In this document: one piece after another, positions 18,222-26,854 of the stretch
Layout: every line of letters begins with the position of its first letter
Position numbering within the stretch: position 1 is the first letter of the stretch
Assembly (NCBI GenBank): GCA_964506325.1
Contig: CAZDLO010000004.1
Coordinates: 26,037 to 90,036, forward strand
Source: CAINVV01 sp964506325
Lineage (GTDB): Bacteria; Bacteroidota; Bacteroidia; Bacteroidales; Prolixibacteraceae
Direction: 5' to 3'
DNA: 64,000 bases
Notes under the pieces: generated by a model
Told to the model about the DNA's origin: nothing
Databases searched by the model: none
Seen by the model: only the letters and a program-made list of their open reading frames with translations
Translations under genes and position numbers: made by a program

Positions 18222-20165
18222 ATGGAAAAAAATCTTACCGGGATTAAGAAAGTTTCGCTAGCCGGACTTATTATCACACTGGGGATCGTTTACGGCGACA
18301 TTGGTACAAGTCCTTTGTATGTAATGAACGCCATAATGAAAGGCGGTATTGAAATCAACAAGCTTTTGATATATGGTGCAGTCTCCTGCATCTTCTGGAC
18401 CTTGACGCTACAAACCACCTTCAAGTATGTAATTTTAACCCTCCAGGCGGATAACCACGGCGAAGGCGGTATTTTTGCCCTTTTTGCCCTTGTCAGGAGG
18501 AAGACCAACCTCATTGCCATCATCACAATGATCGGAGGCAGTGCTTTGCTGGCCGATGGTGTTATCACCCCGGCGATTACTGTTACCTCAGCAGTGGAAG
18601 GGCTTAATATTGTTTATGACAATATTCCTGTTGTTCCGATAGTCCTTACAATATTCCTGGTGCTTTTTTTCTCGCAGCAGTTTGGCTCGGGACTGATTGG
18701 AAGCATCTTCGGACCTGTCATGTTTCTTTGGTTTATCCTGCTGGCGGTCCTTGGAATAAACCAGCTCACACATGGTGTTGATATTCTGGCCGCCATGAAT
18801 CCCTATTATGCCTATGAATTTCTGTCAACCTACCCTGAAGCCATAATTCTTTTGGGTGCTGTCTTCCTCGCAACGACAGGTGCTGAAGCTCTGTATTCTG
18901 ATTTGGGGCATTGTGGTATCCGAAATATCCGTATTACCTGGGTATTTGTCAAAGTATCACTGTTGCTTAATTATTTCGGCCAGGGGGCCTGGTTGATGGA
19001 TCACCTTTCAGAAGCCAAGGATGTGAATGTTTTTTATTCAATAATGCCGCAATGGTTCCTGATTCCGGGAATTATCATAGCAACATCTGCAGCGGTTATC
19101 GCCAGTCAGGCTTTGATAAGCGGGTCTTATACACTTATAAGTGAGGCTATTACACTAAATATATGGCCCAGGATCAAGGTTCTTTATCCTACTTCGGTGA
19201 AAGGCCAGGTTTATATTCCTTTCGTCAATTGGATGCTCTGGATATCCTGCTCCTTTGTTGTGGTATATTTTACAGAGTCATCCAACATGGAGGCTGCCTA
19301 TGGGTTGTCAATAACCATCACCATGATCATGACAACACTTCTTTTGTCGGTTTATCTGAGCAAGAGGAAATTCAACATTTTCCTGCGTTTGTTCATGCTC
19401 GGGATATTTCTTGCGATTGAAGGAACTTTCCTTTATGCGAACCTTCATAAGTTCAAGGATGGCGGCTGGCTGACCATTCTTCTTGCCTCCCTGTTCTTTT
19501 CCATTATGTATGGTTGGTATTTTGGACGGAAGATTAAAAATAAATTTATCACCTTCACCAGCCTGAGAAAAGAGGTAGAAGTCATCCATGAACTTAGCAT
19601 GGACTACAATGTTCCCAAGATTGCTACGAATCTTGTGTACATAACCAAGGCAAACAATATAGACCAGATTGAGTCCAAAATCATGTACTCAATTTTCAAC
19701 AAGCATCCCAAAAGAGCCAACACCTATTGGTTCCTGCACATAGACAGCCTAGATACTCCGGATACCTTTGAATACACTGTGCACCATATCGTTCCGGGAG
19801 TTGTAATAAAAGTGGAGTTCCATCTCGGGTTCAAGGTTGAACGCCGGATCAATGTCTATTTTAAACAGGTATTGGAAGACCTGGAGAAGAACCACGAAAT
19901 AAGTATGGTAAGTCACTATAAATCTTTGAAGAGGCATTCTATTCCGGCCGACTTCCTGTTTGTGAACCTTGACCGTATTTTGATCAACGATTACAAATTG
20001 CCACCGCTCAAACGTTTTACCATGGGGTTGCACAACCTTATCCGTAAAATGGGTATCAATGATGTCAAAGCCTTCGGACTCGATACCAGCAACGTAATTG
20101 AGGAGAAGATTCCGATTGTAATTGCGCGCGAAGAGAAAAAGCGGATTAAAAGACTGGTTCGCTGA
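18222..20165 (+). CDS. kup: Kup-type potassium uptake protein
   Basis: A 647-residue KUP/HAK/KT potassium:proton symporter of the inner membrane. The N-terminal half has about twelve hydrophobic segments; the first carries the family signature GIVYGDIGTSPLYV and the loop after the second has QADNHGEGGIFALFALVRR. Further family blocks are ADGVITPAITVTSAVEG and ATTGAEALYSDLGHCG. The last 200 residues are a soluble C-terminal domain. Length is normal for bacterial Kup (about 620-650). It is transcribed alone on the plus strand and converges with the DUF2007 gene. Confidence 0.95.
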   Translation: MEKNLTGIKKVSLAGLIITLGIVYGDIGTSPLYVMNAIMKGGIEINKLLIYGAVSCIFWTLTLQTTFKYVILTLQADNHGEGGIFALFALVRRKTNLIAIITMIGGSALLADGVITPAITVTSAVEGLNIVYDNIPVVPIVLTIFLVLFFSQQFGSGLIGSIFGPVMFLWFILLAVLGINQLTHGVDILAAMNPYYAYEFLSTYPEAIILLGAVFLATTGAEALYSDLGHCGIRNIRITWVFVKVSLLLNYFGQGAWLMDHLSEAKDVNVFYSIMPQWFLIPGIIIATSAAVIASQALISGSYTLISEAITLNIWPRIKVLYPTSVKGQVYIPFVNWMLWISCSFVVVYFTESSNMEAAYGLSITITMIMTTLLLSVYLSKRKFNIFLRLFMLGIFLAIEGTFLYANLHKFKDGGWLTILLASLFFSIMYGWYFGRKIKNKFITFTSLRKEVEVIHELSMDYNVPKIATNLVYITKANNIDQIESKIMYSIFNKHPKRANTYWFLHIDSLDTPDTFEYTVHHIVPGVVIKVEFHLGFKVERRINVYFKQVLEDLEKNHEISMVSHYKSLKRHSIPADFLFVNLDRILINDYKLPPLKRFTMGLHNLIRKMGINDVKAFGLDTSNVIEEKIPIVIAREEKKRIKRLVR

Positions 20166-20241
20166 TTATTCCGGGAGGTTTGTATTCATCATCGATATCA
20201 GGTTTATGACCCGGGCGGCATTACCAGGATAAAGATACGAT

Positions 20242-20496
20242 CTACCCGACAGTATTAATATTTTTGACATAATCTTCCACCACCAGTTTTGCATCTTCAA
20301 AATCCAGGCTGGATACTACCACTCTTACTGAACCATCTTCACCGGAAAGAATCCATCCCGGGTTATAGGTTCCCCTTGACCCTTCAAACAGGTAGGCTTT
20401 GATAGCTGCATCTTCCAAAAGGCTTGCCACCATTCCTGCCTGCCAGGCAGTACCCGTAAAAACAACAACAGGTTTAATTTCAGCATTCGGATCCAT
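20242..20496 (-). CDS. DUF2007 small protein
   Basis: An 84-residue cytoplasmic protein of the DUF2007 type, a small ferredoxin-like alpha/beta fold that I recall being annotated as putative signal transducing. Visible features are VVVFTGTAWQAGMVASLLEDAAIKAYL, best summarised as a beta strand, a helix and a second strand, and a C-terminal VVVSSLDFEDAKLVVEDY helix pair. There is no signal peptide or membrane segment. It lies 27 bases downstream of the DUF3788 gene and is likely co-transcribed with it. The function of the family is not established. Confidence 0.8.
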   Translation of the reverse strand: MDPNAEIKPVVVFTGTAWQAGMVASLLEDAAIKAYLFEGSRGTYNPGWILSGEDGSVRVVVSSLDFEDAKLVVEDYVKNINTVG

Positions 20497-20523
20497 CTGG
20501 TTATTAAAAAAATGATTTATTGG

Positions 20524-20943
20524 TCATTTCATTTTCAATTTCAGGTCGATCAGCCGGATAACAATGTCAGTATCCTGGGGGCAGGTGATTTTTACCGTCA
20601 GTCCCCGGAATTTGCTCTGCATAGTATTTCTGTAATCATCCTTTACCTGCTCAGGCAGATCACTGTTCTCAATCAATGATTCGGCCTTGCTGCTGAAAAA
20701 GAAACTGACCCTGAAGGTGCCCTCAATTACAGCCACCCAGAAAATGGTGTCCTTCTTTCTCAGGGTTCTGAATAGCCAGCTTTTACCGTCGTTGTAAAAT
20801 TTCCATACTTCGCTGATATCCTTGTGGTTTTCTTGCAGATAATTCATGATTTTTTTCCAATGGACACTATTATCACCAATGATTGAAAACACCAGATCGT
20901 TGTCGGGGGTGATTGCCGGATCGGTTAAAATTATTGGTTCCAT
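20524..20943 (-). CDS. DUF3788 family protein
   Basis: A 139-residue cytoplasmic protein with the DUF3788 pattern: a first helix around WKKIMNYLQENH, then WKFYNDGKSWLFRTLRKKDTI, FWVAVIEGTFRVSFFF, and a C-terminal segment (KFRGLTVKITCPQDTDIVIRLI) that ends the fold. Members of this family are small soluble proteins of unknown role. It precedes the DUF2007 gene by 27 bases and follows the methyltransferase gene by 77 bases on the same strand. No catalytic residues can be assigned. Confidence 0.8.
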   Translation of the reverse strand: MEPIILTDPAITPDNDLVFSIIGDNSVHWKKIMNYLQENHKDISEVWKFYNDGKSWLFRTLRKKDTIFWVAVIEGTFRVSFFFSSKAESLIENSDLPEQVKDDYRNTMQSKFRGLTVKITCPQDTDIVIRLIDLKLKMK

Positions 20944-21020
20944 GATTCCATATCATTTTAGCGTTTAAGTTACGGGCCAGGAAATATTGGTTGTGTTGAA
21001 AGCCGGAGGTCAGACCCGGA

Positions 21021-21638
21021 CTATTCTTTCACCAGTTTAATCAACCTGAAGTTCCCATTCCAGCCGGCATCCTCATCTGATACTACAGTCATTCCGCTGT
21101 CCCTGACAATGGATTCAAAATTTCTGGTAAGGTCGGATGCGATTACATTGGAGAAGAAGTTGGCTAACCGGCGCCTCAACGAAATTTTTCTGCCGGCAGG
21201 AACGAATTTATCAAAAACAGTGGCTGATCCCCCCATTTTAAGGACCCGCGAGGCCTCCCTGATGCATAAAAACGGATCAGGAATTACAGCAAGAATCAGG
21301 TGGAGTATTATTTTGTCAAAGGATTGGTCCTCGAATTCAAGTGCATGGGCATCCATGGTAATAACCCGGACATTTAGTTGCAGGTCCAGGCTTCGCTTCT
21401 TCAGCTTTTCCAGCATGGACGGGGTAAGGTCAATGGCGGTGATTTCGCAGTGTAACGGAAGGAATTCAAGATCCAGCCCGGTTCCTGCTCCGATGATCAG
21501 GACTTTATCCCCGGGAACAATTTGCAGGGAATCGATCGATTTCTTTCTGGATAACCCGAAAACCCTTCCGAGCAGGTCATACCCGGGACTCCAAAGCGTG
21601 TAGCGTATTTTGTTCCACCTGTTTGTATTTACTTTCAT
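21021..21638 (-). CDS. Class I SAM-dependent methyltransferase
   Basis: A 205-residue UbiE-like methyltransferase. Motif I is VLIIGAGTGLDLEFL, motif II ends in ITAIDLTPSML with the acidic ribose-binding Asp, and the later DAHALEFEDQSFDKIILHLIL and REASRVLKMGGSATVFD blocks complete the Rossmann-like fold. The N-terminal WNKIRYTLWSPGYDLLGRVF resembles phosphatidylethanolamine N-methyltransferase-type proteins, so a lipid substrate is possible but not shown. No membrane segment is seen. Single gene, followed after 77 bases by the DUF3788 gene. Confidence 0.85.
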   Translation of the reverse strand: MKVNTNRWNKIRYTLWSPGYDLLGRVFGLSRKKSIDSLQIVPGDKVLIIGAGTGLDLEFLPLHCEITAIDLTPSMLEKLKKRSLDLQLNVRVITMDAHALEFEDQSFDKIILHLILAVIPDPFLCIREASRVLKMGGSATVFDKFVPAGRKISLRRRLANFFSNVIASDLTRNFESIVRDSGMTVVSDEDAGWNGNFRLIKLVKE

Positions 21639-21740
21639 GGAAAGGAGTTATGGATGAATCCGTTAAGCACTATAAATATAGTTTAAATCTGAATGGACTT
21701 TCCTAAGGATGAAATTTTTCTTTTGTGAAATGCTTTAAAT

Positions 21741-21773
21741 GAAAGGAGATCTGCCGCATGCAAATCTCCTTTC
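21741..21773 (-). terminator. Hairpin terminator after the secreted low-complexity protein gene
   Basis: GAAAGGAGAT (21741-21750) and ATCTCCTTTC (21764-21773) form a perfect 10-bp stem with a 13-base loop. It lies 38 bases past the stop of the gene at 21812 on the minus strand. The downstream T run is weak on both strands. Confidence 0.55.
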
Positions 21774-21811
21774 TATAATTTTCTGAAAACCCTGTAACAG
21801 GATACTGTTAA

Positions 21812-22609
21812 TTATCTTTGCCTTTTTCCGGATTCCCTGTTGTTACCTTTGTTTTCTATCCTGGTTTCCTTCATGCTTTTTTGCACTTTAACAGGTTTCC
21901 CCAAATTCTTTCCTTTGTATTCAACGGGTGCAGTTCTTTCTGTGGGATTTGAGCCTCTTTCAGGATTGCTGTAACGGCCTGCATCATGAGACCTGTTGTC
22001 ATTCCGTTTATCGTCGCGGTTGTAATTATCGTTACGATTGCGGGATTCTTTTCTCTCTTCATCCCTGCGGTCCCTTGAATTGTAGTAGTCCATATCAGAC
22101 CTGTGGTTGTATACTTCCCTGCGTTCATTTTCATTAAAACCGCGAAGAGGACGGTCATTATCCCAGTGCCTGTTTTTGTACTTAGAATGATAATAATAGC
22201 GCGGATAATGAGCTACATAATAGTTGAAATGCCTCCAGGGTTCATAAACACGGTAGTCGAGTGCGACAACGAAACTGTTGCGGAGATTGAACCATGCGTA
22301 CGCCGCGGGCAATGATCTGCTGAAAACCCAAACGCCATTGTGAAGAAATACGAATTCCCGGCTTCTTAAATCATAATAGGACTCAATGTCAGGAAAATAG
22401 TAATACCTGACCTGATGTGCGTTATCATGGTAGGGTGCCCATACAGGAATTTCAACATTGATATTTACATGTACCTTTTGAGCAATTGCTTTTGTATTGA
22501 ATCCCGCTGTTGCAAGTATTACAAGCAAGGCTATACCAGGCATGAAATCCATGGCATGAAACAGTTTTTTACTGTTGTTTTCTTCATTTCGAAGATCCTG
22601 TGTTCTCAT
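21812..22609 (-). CDS. Secreted, Arg/Asn/Asp-rich protein of unknown function
   Basis: A 265-residue exported protein. A hydrophobic stretch (GIALLVILATAGF) ending near TKAIAQ looks like a signal peptide preceded by an unusually long N-region; the ATG at 22552 (MDFMPGIALL) would give a more ordinary leader and may be the true start. Residues 45-150 form an aromatic-rich, Tyr- and Trp-laden domain (VRYYYFPDIESYYDLRSR, FLHNGVWVFSRSLP). The rest is highly charged low complexity of Arg, Asn, Asp and Lys, probably disordered and perhaps cell-surface or nucleic-acid/anion binding. I recognise no named family. It has its own terminator and a 9-bp direct repeat upstream. Confidence 0.75.
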   Translation of the reverse strand: MRTQDLRNEENNSKKLFHAMDFMPGIALLVILATAGFNTKAIAQKVHVNINVEIPVWAPYHDNAHQVRYYYFPDIESYYDLRSREFVFLHNGVWVFSRSLPAAYAWFNLRNSFVVALDYRVYEPWRHFNYYVAHYPRYYYHSKYKNRHWDNDRPLRGFNENERREVYNHRSDMDYYNSRDRRDEERKESRNRNDNYNRDDKRNDNRSHDAGRYSNPERGSNPTERTAPVEYKGKNLGKPVKVQKSMKETRIENKGNNRESGKRQR

Positions 22610-22969
22610 TGGATTGAATTTTTAATGGTTATCAACCGTTGACCGGGTTATTGACCGGGCAGTATTTATTTCTCTTTGTGAAGTAATCTCTTCCAATCAG
22701 GCATTGATCCCTTCAACACACTGACAAATGCAATAATCATTCCAAACTAATGTTCCAGGAGGGTGAATTTTAAGTGACGTCAGTCAGCAGGTAGATTCCT
22801 CCTGTAAAACGTGGATTCTTTTATGTTAAAGACGATTTATCCTAAGTGAAGACAGTGAACTGCATCCTTGCTTTCTGACCGGTGCGGCTTTATTTCAATA
22901 GAAACAGAATATTATCCCGGGGAATTTTGCGGCAGCAGATAATGACATTTAAAAAAATTGCCGGTTTTA
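22610..22969. other. 360-base intergenic region with no gene seen
   Basis: No plausible reading frame or RNA gene was found. It contains the 9-bp direct repeat at 22639-22659, a 7-bp inverted repeat CAGGAGG/CCTCCTG (22756-22762 with 22798-22804) enclosing the palindrome TGACGTCA (22775-22782), and otherwise unremarkable sequence. It must carry the promoter of the minus-strand gene that starts at 22609. Confidence 0.5.
22639..22659. repeat. Tandem 9-bp repeat TTGACCGGG
   Basis: TTGACCGGG occurs at 22639-22647 and 22651-22659, 12 bases apart, directly next to the small palindrome GGTTatcAACC. It sits 30-50 bases upstream of the minus-strand start at 22609, where an operator could lie. Confidence 0.5.
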
Positions 22970-23506
22970 TTATTTTCCCGATTTCTGGGCTTCCTTTATT
23001 TTGGCGTAACGGTATTCATTGATGATCCTGCCGTTTTTGATCACTGATTTTTTAAATATGCCCTCAAGGGTAAACCCGGATTTTTCCAATACTTTTTGGG
23101 AAGCCTTGTTGAAGTCAAATACTCCTGAATAAATCCTCTCCAGTCCCAGCCTGTTGAACCCATATTCCGTAACCAGTTCAACAGCTTTAGTGGCAATACC
23201 TTGTCCCCAGTATGGTTCTCCGATCCAGTAACCAATCTCGGCACCAAGCCTGTAAATGTCGGTTTGAGGCACCAAACCTATGCAGCCTGCCAGTTCTCCC
23301 CTGTAATCAATGGCAAAGGTGGTCTGGGGTTTTTCCTTCCTGCAGATTTGAATGAATTCAGCGGCATTTTGCCGGGTATACGGGTAGGGCAGGATATCCC
23401 GTAGGTTGTCCCATATTTTTTTGTTGTTGCAGAGTTCAGCCAGCCGATCCTGGTCCAGATCAGTCAAAGCTCTCAATGTGATCAGTTCGGAGGTGAGAAT
23501 TGGCAT
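22970..23506 (-). CDS. RimJ/RimL-type GNAT N-acetyltransferase
   Basis: A 178-residue GNAT enzyme of the RimJ/RimL group, which acetylates N-terminal or small-molecule amines with acetyl-CoA. The N-terminal ITLRALTDLDQDRLAELCNN, the core AEIGYWIGEPYWGQGIATKA with the Q-x-x-G-x-A pyrophosphate loop, and the late NKASQKVLEKSGF are all typical of this group. There is no signal peptide. The substrate cannot be predicted. It is a single gene on the minus strand with 190 bases of empty sequence on its upstream side. Confidence 0.88.
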   Translation of the reverse strand: MPILTSELITLRALTDLDQDRLAELCNNKKIWDNLRDILPYPYTRQNAAEFIQICRKEKPQTTFAIDYRGELAGCIGLVPQTDIYRLGAEIGYWIGEPYWGQGIATKAVELVTEYGFNRLGLERIYSGVFDFNKASQKVLEKSGFTLEGIFKKSVIKNGRIINEYRYAKIKEAQKSGK

Positions 23507-23697
23507 GCTTTGAATTTTCTTTCATGGTTGCCGGGGAAAAGCCGGCATGCTGTTCAGAATCCTCTCAGGCCCGGTTACAGCAATAACAGCTCCGTGACAG
23601 GGAGTGTGAGGAATGCAGAATTGGGTTCGGGAAATAGGACAGGATGGATGCCTTTATGCTGAACGACCATCCATTCCTGATTTTGCCAAAACCCTGT

Positions 23698-23889
23698 TTA
23701 CTTCTTTTTTGTCAGAACAACCGTGATAACTATCCCGAACAGGATGGCCAGCCTGAAACTGGTCTCCCAATCTATGATCAGTCCGGTGTCCTTGATGAAA
23801 TAATTCCACAGCATCGTGATCAGCACATTGGTCACCAGTACAACCCCAAATACAAGAAGGAAAGACAACAGATATGCTTTGATTTTCAT
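23698..23889 (-). CDS. Small two-helix membrane protein
   Basis: A 63-residue protein with two predicted membrane helices: residues about 6-28 (YLLSFLLVFGVVLVTNVLIT) and about 44-59 (FRLAILFGIVITVVLT), ending in a Lys-rich tail KKK that should stay in the cytoplasm. It starts with ATG at 23889 and has a basic N-terminus (MKIK). I recognise no family. Small hydrophobic genes of this type are common and often conserved only within a family of bacteria. It is probably inner-membrane; its role is unknown. Confidence 0.65.
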   Translation of the reverse strand: MKIKAYLLSFLLVFGVVLVTNVLITMLWNYFIKDTGLIIDWETSFRLAILFGIVITVVLTKKK

Positions 23890-24014
23890 ACTGAAATATT
23901 TAAAGGTTTCTCATTCAGTACTATAAAAATAGTAAAACAGAATTGAAACCGACAACAATTCCTGGTTTTTTCGGTTTTTGACTGGCGTCCTGGCTCCGGT
24001 TCACTTTTCAGTAG

Positions 24015-24617
24015 TTACATCTTATTCCTTTGTGGATGAATTGTCTCCTCCCTGTCGAGCATTTCCAGGATGTTGTTCATTCTTCTTTCCCTGATTTGAG
24101 GGTTTTTGGCCGACTGTATCCTCCAGAGGATGGCATATTTGTTGGCTTTGTTCAGAGATTCGTAAAATGCAAGCCTTTTCGGCTCTTTTGTAAGTTCCTC
24201 GAGGAGCAGGTCAGGGATTTTCATGTTGCTTTGGGAATCATAGGCATTGTCCCACCGGCCATCGGCCCTGGCCTGCTCAATGGCTTTCCAACCGGAGGAC
24301 ATGATTTTCCCTGCTTTTTCAAGTCGTCCGACATGGCCGATATTCACTTTGGACCAGGTACTTAGCGTCCTTCGTGGCGTAAATCTCTGGAGGAAATAGG
24401 ATGCATCGCCTGCTCTTCGTTGCCCGTCGATCCATCCAAAGCACAATGCCTCATCCAGTGCTTCAGGATAGATTACTGATGCAATACCGGACCCTTTCTT
24501 AAACATCTTAAGCCAGATGCCCACCGACAAGGCATGATTTGATTCAAGCCACTCCCTCAGCTCCGCCTGCGTGGTGAAGAATTTCACAGGGAGATCATTC
24601 ATCTCTTCGGACTTCAT
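24015..24617 (-). CDS. YdeI/OmpD-associated-like protein
   Basis: A 200-residue soluble protein of the YdeI-like family. Recognisable blocks are the start VKFFTTQAELREWLESNH, the central YPEALDEALCFGWIDGQR and the RFTPRRTLSTWSKVN motif, followed by a helical C-terminus ending in a bacteriocin-protection-type region (AILWRIQSAKNPQIRERR). The family name comes from genetic association in enterics; its biochemical function is not settled. It is 21 bases downstream of the 3-methyladenine glycosylase gene, so the two are probably one operon, perhaps a stress-related pair. Confidence 0.85.
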   Translation of the reverse strand: MKSEEMNDLPVKFFTTQAELREWLESNHALSVGIWLKMFKKGSGIASVIYPEALDEALCFGWIDGQRRAGDASYFLQRFTPRRTLSTWSKVNIGHVGRLEKAGKIMSSGWKAIEQARADGRWDNAYDSQSNMKIPDLLLEELTKEPKRLAFYESLNKANKYAILWRIQSAKNPQIRERRMNNILEMLDREETIHPQRNKM

Positions 24618-24638
24618 ATTAATTAGAATGATTCTAAA

Positions 24639-25178
24639 TTATTTCATCCAGGCCGGTCCGGCCTTGATAACCTCGTGGTAATAGGGACAGCCCTCCGAGT
24701 GAGCCCCAGGGAGGTAACCGGTACTCATCAGGAATTCGTTGACAATTTCTCCCCCGGTGAATTTGAAGGTCTTCCTGAAGAGTATTGTCCATTCCGGCAA
24801 CGTTTTGGGATGATGCTGGTCCAGCCAGTTTCTGAATGATCCATGTTCCTTCTGCAATCCAATGATAACATTGGCGTTGTGAATAGCGGCATTGACCTTC
24901 AGCCTGTTTCGTATTATTCCGGCATCGTTCAGCAGCCGGGTTATCTCTTCATCACCGTAAGATGCCACCTTGCTTACTTCGAACCGGTGGAAGGCATTTT
25001 TGAAATTTTGCTGCTTCACCAATATCGTATTCCAGCTTAATCCGGCCTGGTTAATTTCCAGCACCAGACGTTCGAACAACTCATTGTCATCATCGATGGG
25101 GAAGCCATATAAATTATCGTGGTAGATCCGGTGGACATTGGAAGGGTCGAGGTCCCTTGTAAAATCACAGTACGTCAT
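24639..25178 (-). CDS. tag: DNA-3-methyladenine glycosylase I
   Basis: Base-excision enzyme that removes 3-methyladenine from alkylated DNA. The 179-residue sequence keeps the zinc ligands of E. coli Tag: Cys4 near the start, His in RIYHDNLYG, and the C-terminal His and Cys in HSEGCPYY. The catalytic-pocket block reads LVLEINQAGLSWNTIL, where the Glu and Trp correspond to E38 and W46 of the E. coli enzyme, and DAGIIRNRLKVNAAIHNA is the helix-hairpin-helix region. Length is close to E. coli Tag (187). The YdeI-like gene follows after 21 bases. Confidence 0.93.
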   Translation of the reverse strand: MTYCDFTRDLDPSNVHRIYHDNLYGFPIDDDNELFERLVLEINQAGLSWNTILVKQQNFKNAFHRFEVSKVASYGDEEITRLLNDAGIIRNRLKVNAAIHNANVIIGLQKEHGSFRNWLDQHHPKTLPEWTILFRKTFKFTGGEIVNEFLMSTGYLPGAHSEGCPYYHEVIKAGPAWMK

Positions 25179-25278
25179 TGTATTTTTCTTTTTTTTAAGG
25201 TGGCTGTCAAAAACAGTGCCGGTTTCTTATGCAAATGGCAATTTTCATTAACAAACAGGTGAGATTTTCTCAGGCAGG

Positions 25279-26250
25279 TTACACATGACCGTCCATGAGG
25301 AACTGCCTGTGTTTCCTGTATTCAATAATGGGTTTGTCACCCATGATCAGGTGTTCATTCATCTTAAACTCCGATTTTAGCGGTATCTGGGTCTCAACGA
25401 CTCTTTTGTCCTGCCTTAAAATGATCAGGCTTGAAACCTTTCCCAGGTAATTGAACAGCTCTTTCAAAACAGGTATCCTGATAAGTCTCTGGTAGTATCG
25501 GATGTAGACAACTGTATTCTCCTCGTCAACCGGGACAAAGGCGGCAAATGCCCTGATCTTATCTGATATAAAATTTTGCCAGATGTTGGGATAATGAAAC
25601 TGCAGGCTGAAAAGCTGACGGTAATTTTCTATCTCATCGGGCTTTAGCGGGATGGTCTTCCCGTCATCCCTGACATTGCTGACATAGAATGTAAGCAACT
25701 CCTGCTCCAGTGTGACCACCGGGCCGTTGACAATGGTTTTGTTTCCCCGGCCAATGGTGGTTTTGTGCACAAAGGGTAAGTGGACTACATCCAGCTGGTT
25801 CTCAATGGCCCTGGAATAGTGTACTTTCCAGTGATCCTTCAGTCCTGACCAGGAGAAATCCGCCAGTTCCCTGAAAAAAAAGGGTTCGGAAGTCATTTTA
25901 TCCTCGTCTCCCCACCAGAGCCAGATAAGTCCGTATGCCTCATGCGTAGTATAACCCGTGACTCTCATCGTTTCCGGAACACTTTTATTCCTGCCGTTGG
26001 CAGGAATCATCCTTACTTTCCCTGTTTTATCAAACTCGAAACCATGGAACGGGCAGGCCAGATGTCCCTTCACCAGTTGGCCGCAGGAAAGTGATGCCCC
26101 ACGGTGACAGCAGGTGTCGTCAATGCAGCAGACCGCCCCCTCTTCATCGCGCCAGAGGGCCATTTGCCGGTTAAGTCGTTTTATCCTGAGAGGTTTTCTT
26201 TTCCCCAGTTCTTTTGATTCCAGGATTACATACCATTGATTGCGGATCAT
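25279..26250 (-). CDS. Rieske non-heme iron oxygenase, alpha-type subunit
   Basis: A 323-residue oxygenase. The Rieske [2Fe-2S] site is C-x-H...C-x2-H, seen in CCHRGASLSCG and ACPFHGFEFD. The mononuclear iron site is in ENQLDVVHLPFVH (D-x2-H-x4-H). The size and the short linker resemble the pheophorbide a oxygenase/vanillate O-demethylase type rather than three-component dioxygenases. It needs oxygen and a reductase, and no reductase gene is adjacent. The substrate is unknown. It lies 52 bases after the DUF1697 gene on the same strand. An oxygen-dependent enzyme is unexpected beside so many anaerobic-type genes and suggests some oxygen exposure. Confidence 0.88.
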   Translation of the reverse strand: MIRNQWYVILESKELGKRKPLRIKRLNRQMALWRDEEGAVCCIDDTCCHRGASLSCGQLVKGHLACPFHGFEFDKTGKVRMIPANGRNKSVPETMRVTGYTTHEAYGLIWLWWGDEDKMTSEPFFFRELADFSWSGLKDHWKVHYSRAIENQLDVVHLPFVHKTTIGRGNKTIVNGPVVTLEQELLTFYVSNVRDDGKTIPLKPDEIENYRQLFSLQFHYPNIWQNFISDKIRAFAAFVPVDEENTVVYIRYYQRLIRIPVLKELFNYLGKVSSLIILRQDKRVVETQIPLKSEFKMNEHLIMGDKPIIEYRKHRQFLMDGHV

Positions 26251-26302
26251 ATTGCGGTGCTATTGGTGATTGCAGTGATTCTCACTGCTAAAATAATTGA
26301 TT

Positions 26303-26854
26303 CTATGGGTTATACTTTAAGGCCAGGTTCAGCAGCTCAATGGTTGTTTTCCAGTTGCGGGTTGTCGCATTGACATTCAGCCTGGTCTCGAAAAAACCAT
26401 TCGTAAGCCTTGTTTTACCATATCCATCCGGACAACACAGGTATATTGCCTTGTCAATGACCCTGAATTCGTCGTTTTTAAAGGGCTCTCCACTGAGTTT
26501 GTGCAATTTTGCCGGGTCAGGTTTTTCAGACAAAAAGGTAACATGCATCCATGAGAGGTCTATTCCTGGTCTCCCGGTGAATGGGTTGTCAGAAACCAGT
26601 CTCTCCAGTTCTTTCATTTCAACAACGATGACAGGCACCTCAAAACCTGAACGTTTAGCGATTTGCTGCGAAATTTTGGCGGAGAGTTCCTTCACCCCGG
26701 TCTCCCGGTACTGAAAGATTACATTGCCACTCTGGATATAAGTCTGAACGTTTTCAAATCCATTCAATTGGTACATCTCACGCAATGCCTCCATCTTAAT
26801 TATCCGGTTGCCGCCAACATTGATACCCCGGAGGACGGAAATATAGGTTTTCAT
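26303..26854 (-). CDS. DUF1697 family protein
   Basis: A 183-residue cytoplasmic protein with the DUF1697 signature at the N-terminus: TYISVLRGINVGGNRIIKM, then GFENVQTYIQSGNVIF and the late block TRLTNGFFETRLNVNATTRNWKT shown here as its NATTRNWKT core. These proteins are about 180 residues long and widespread, with no established biochemical role. The ATG overlaps the DUF1801 stop by 4 bases (26851-26854), so the two are translationally coupled. The Rieske oxygenase gene follows after 52 bases. Confidence 0.88.
   Translation of the reverse strand: MKTYISVLRGINVGGNRIIKMEALREMYQLNGFENVQTYIQSGNVIFQYRETGVKELSAKISQQIAKRSGFEVPVIVVEMKELERLVSDNPFTGRPGIDLSWMHVTFLSEKPDPAKLHKLSGEPFKNDEFRVIDKAIYLCCPDGYGKTRLTNGFFETRLNVNATTRNWKTTIELLNLALKYNP

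Noticed and set aside
22756..22804. CAGGAGG/CCTCCTG inverted repeat with TGACGTCA inside
   Set aside because: Stem of 7 bp with a 35-base loop, not near a start; likely chance.
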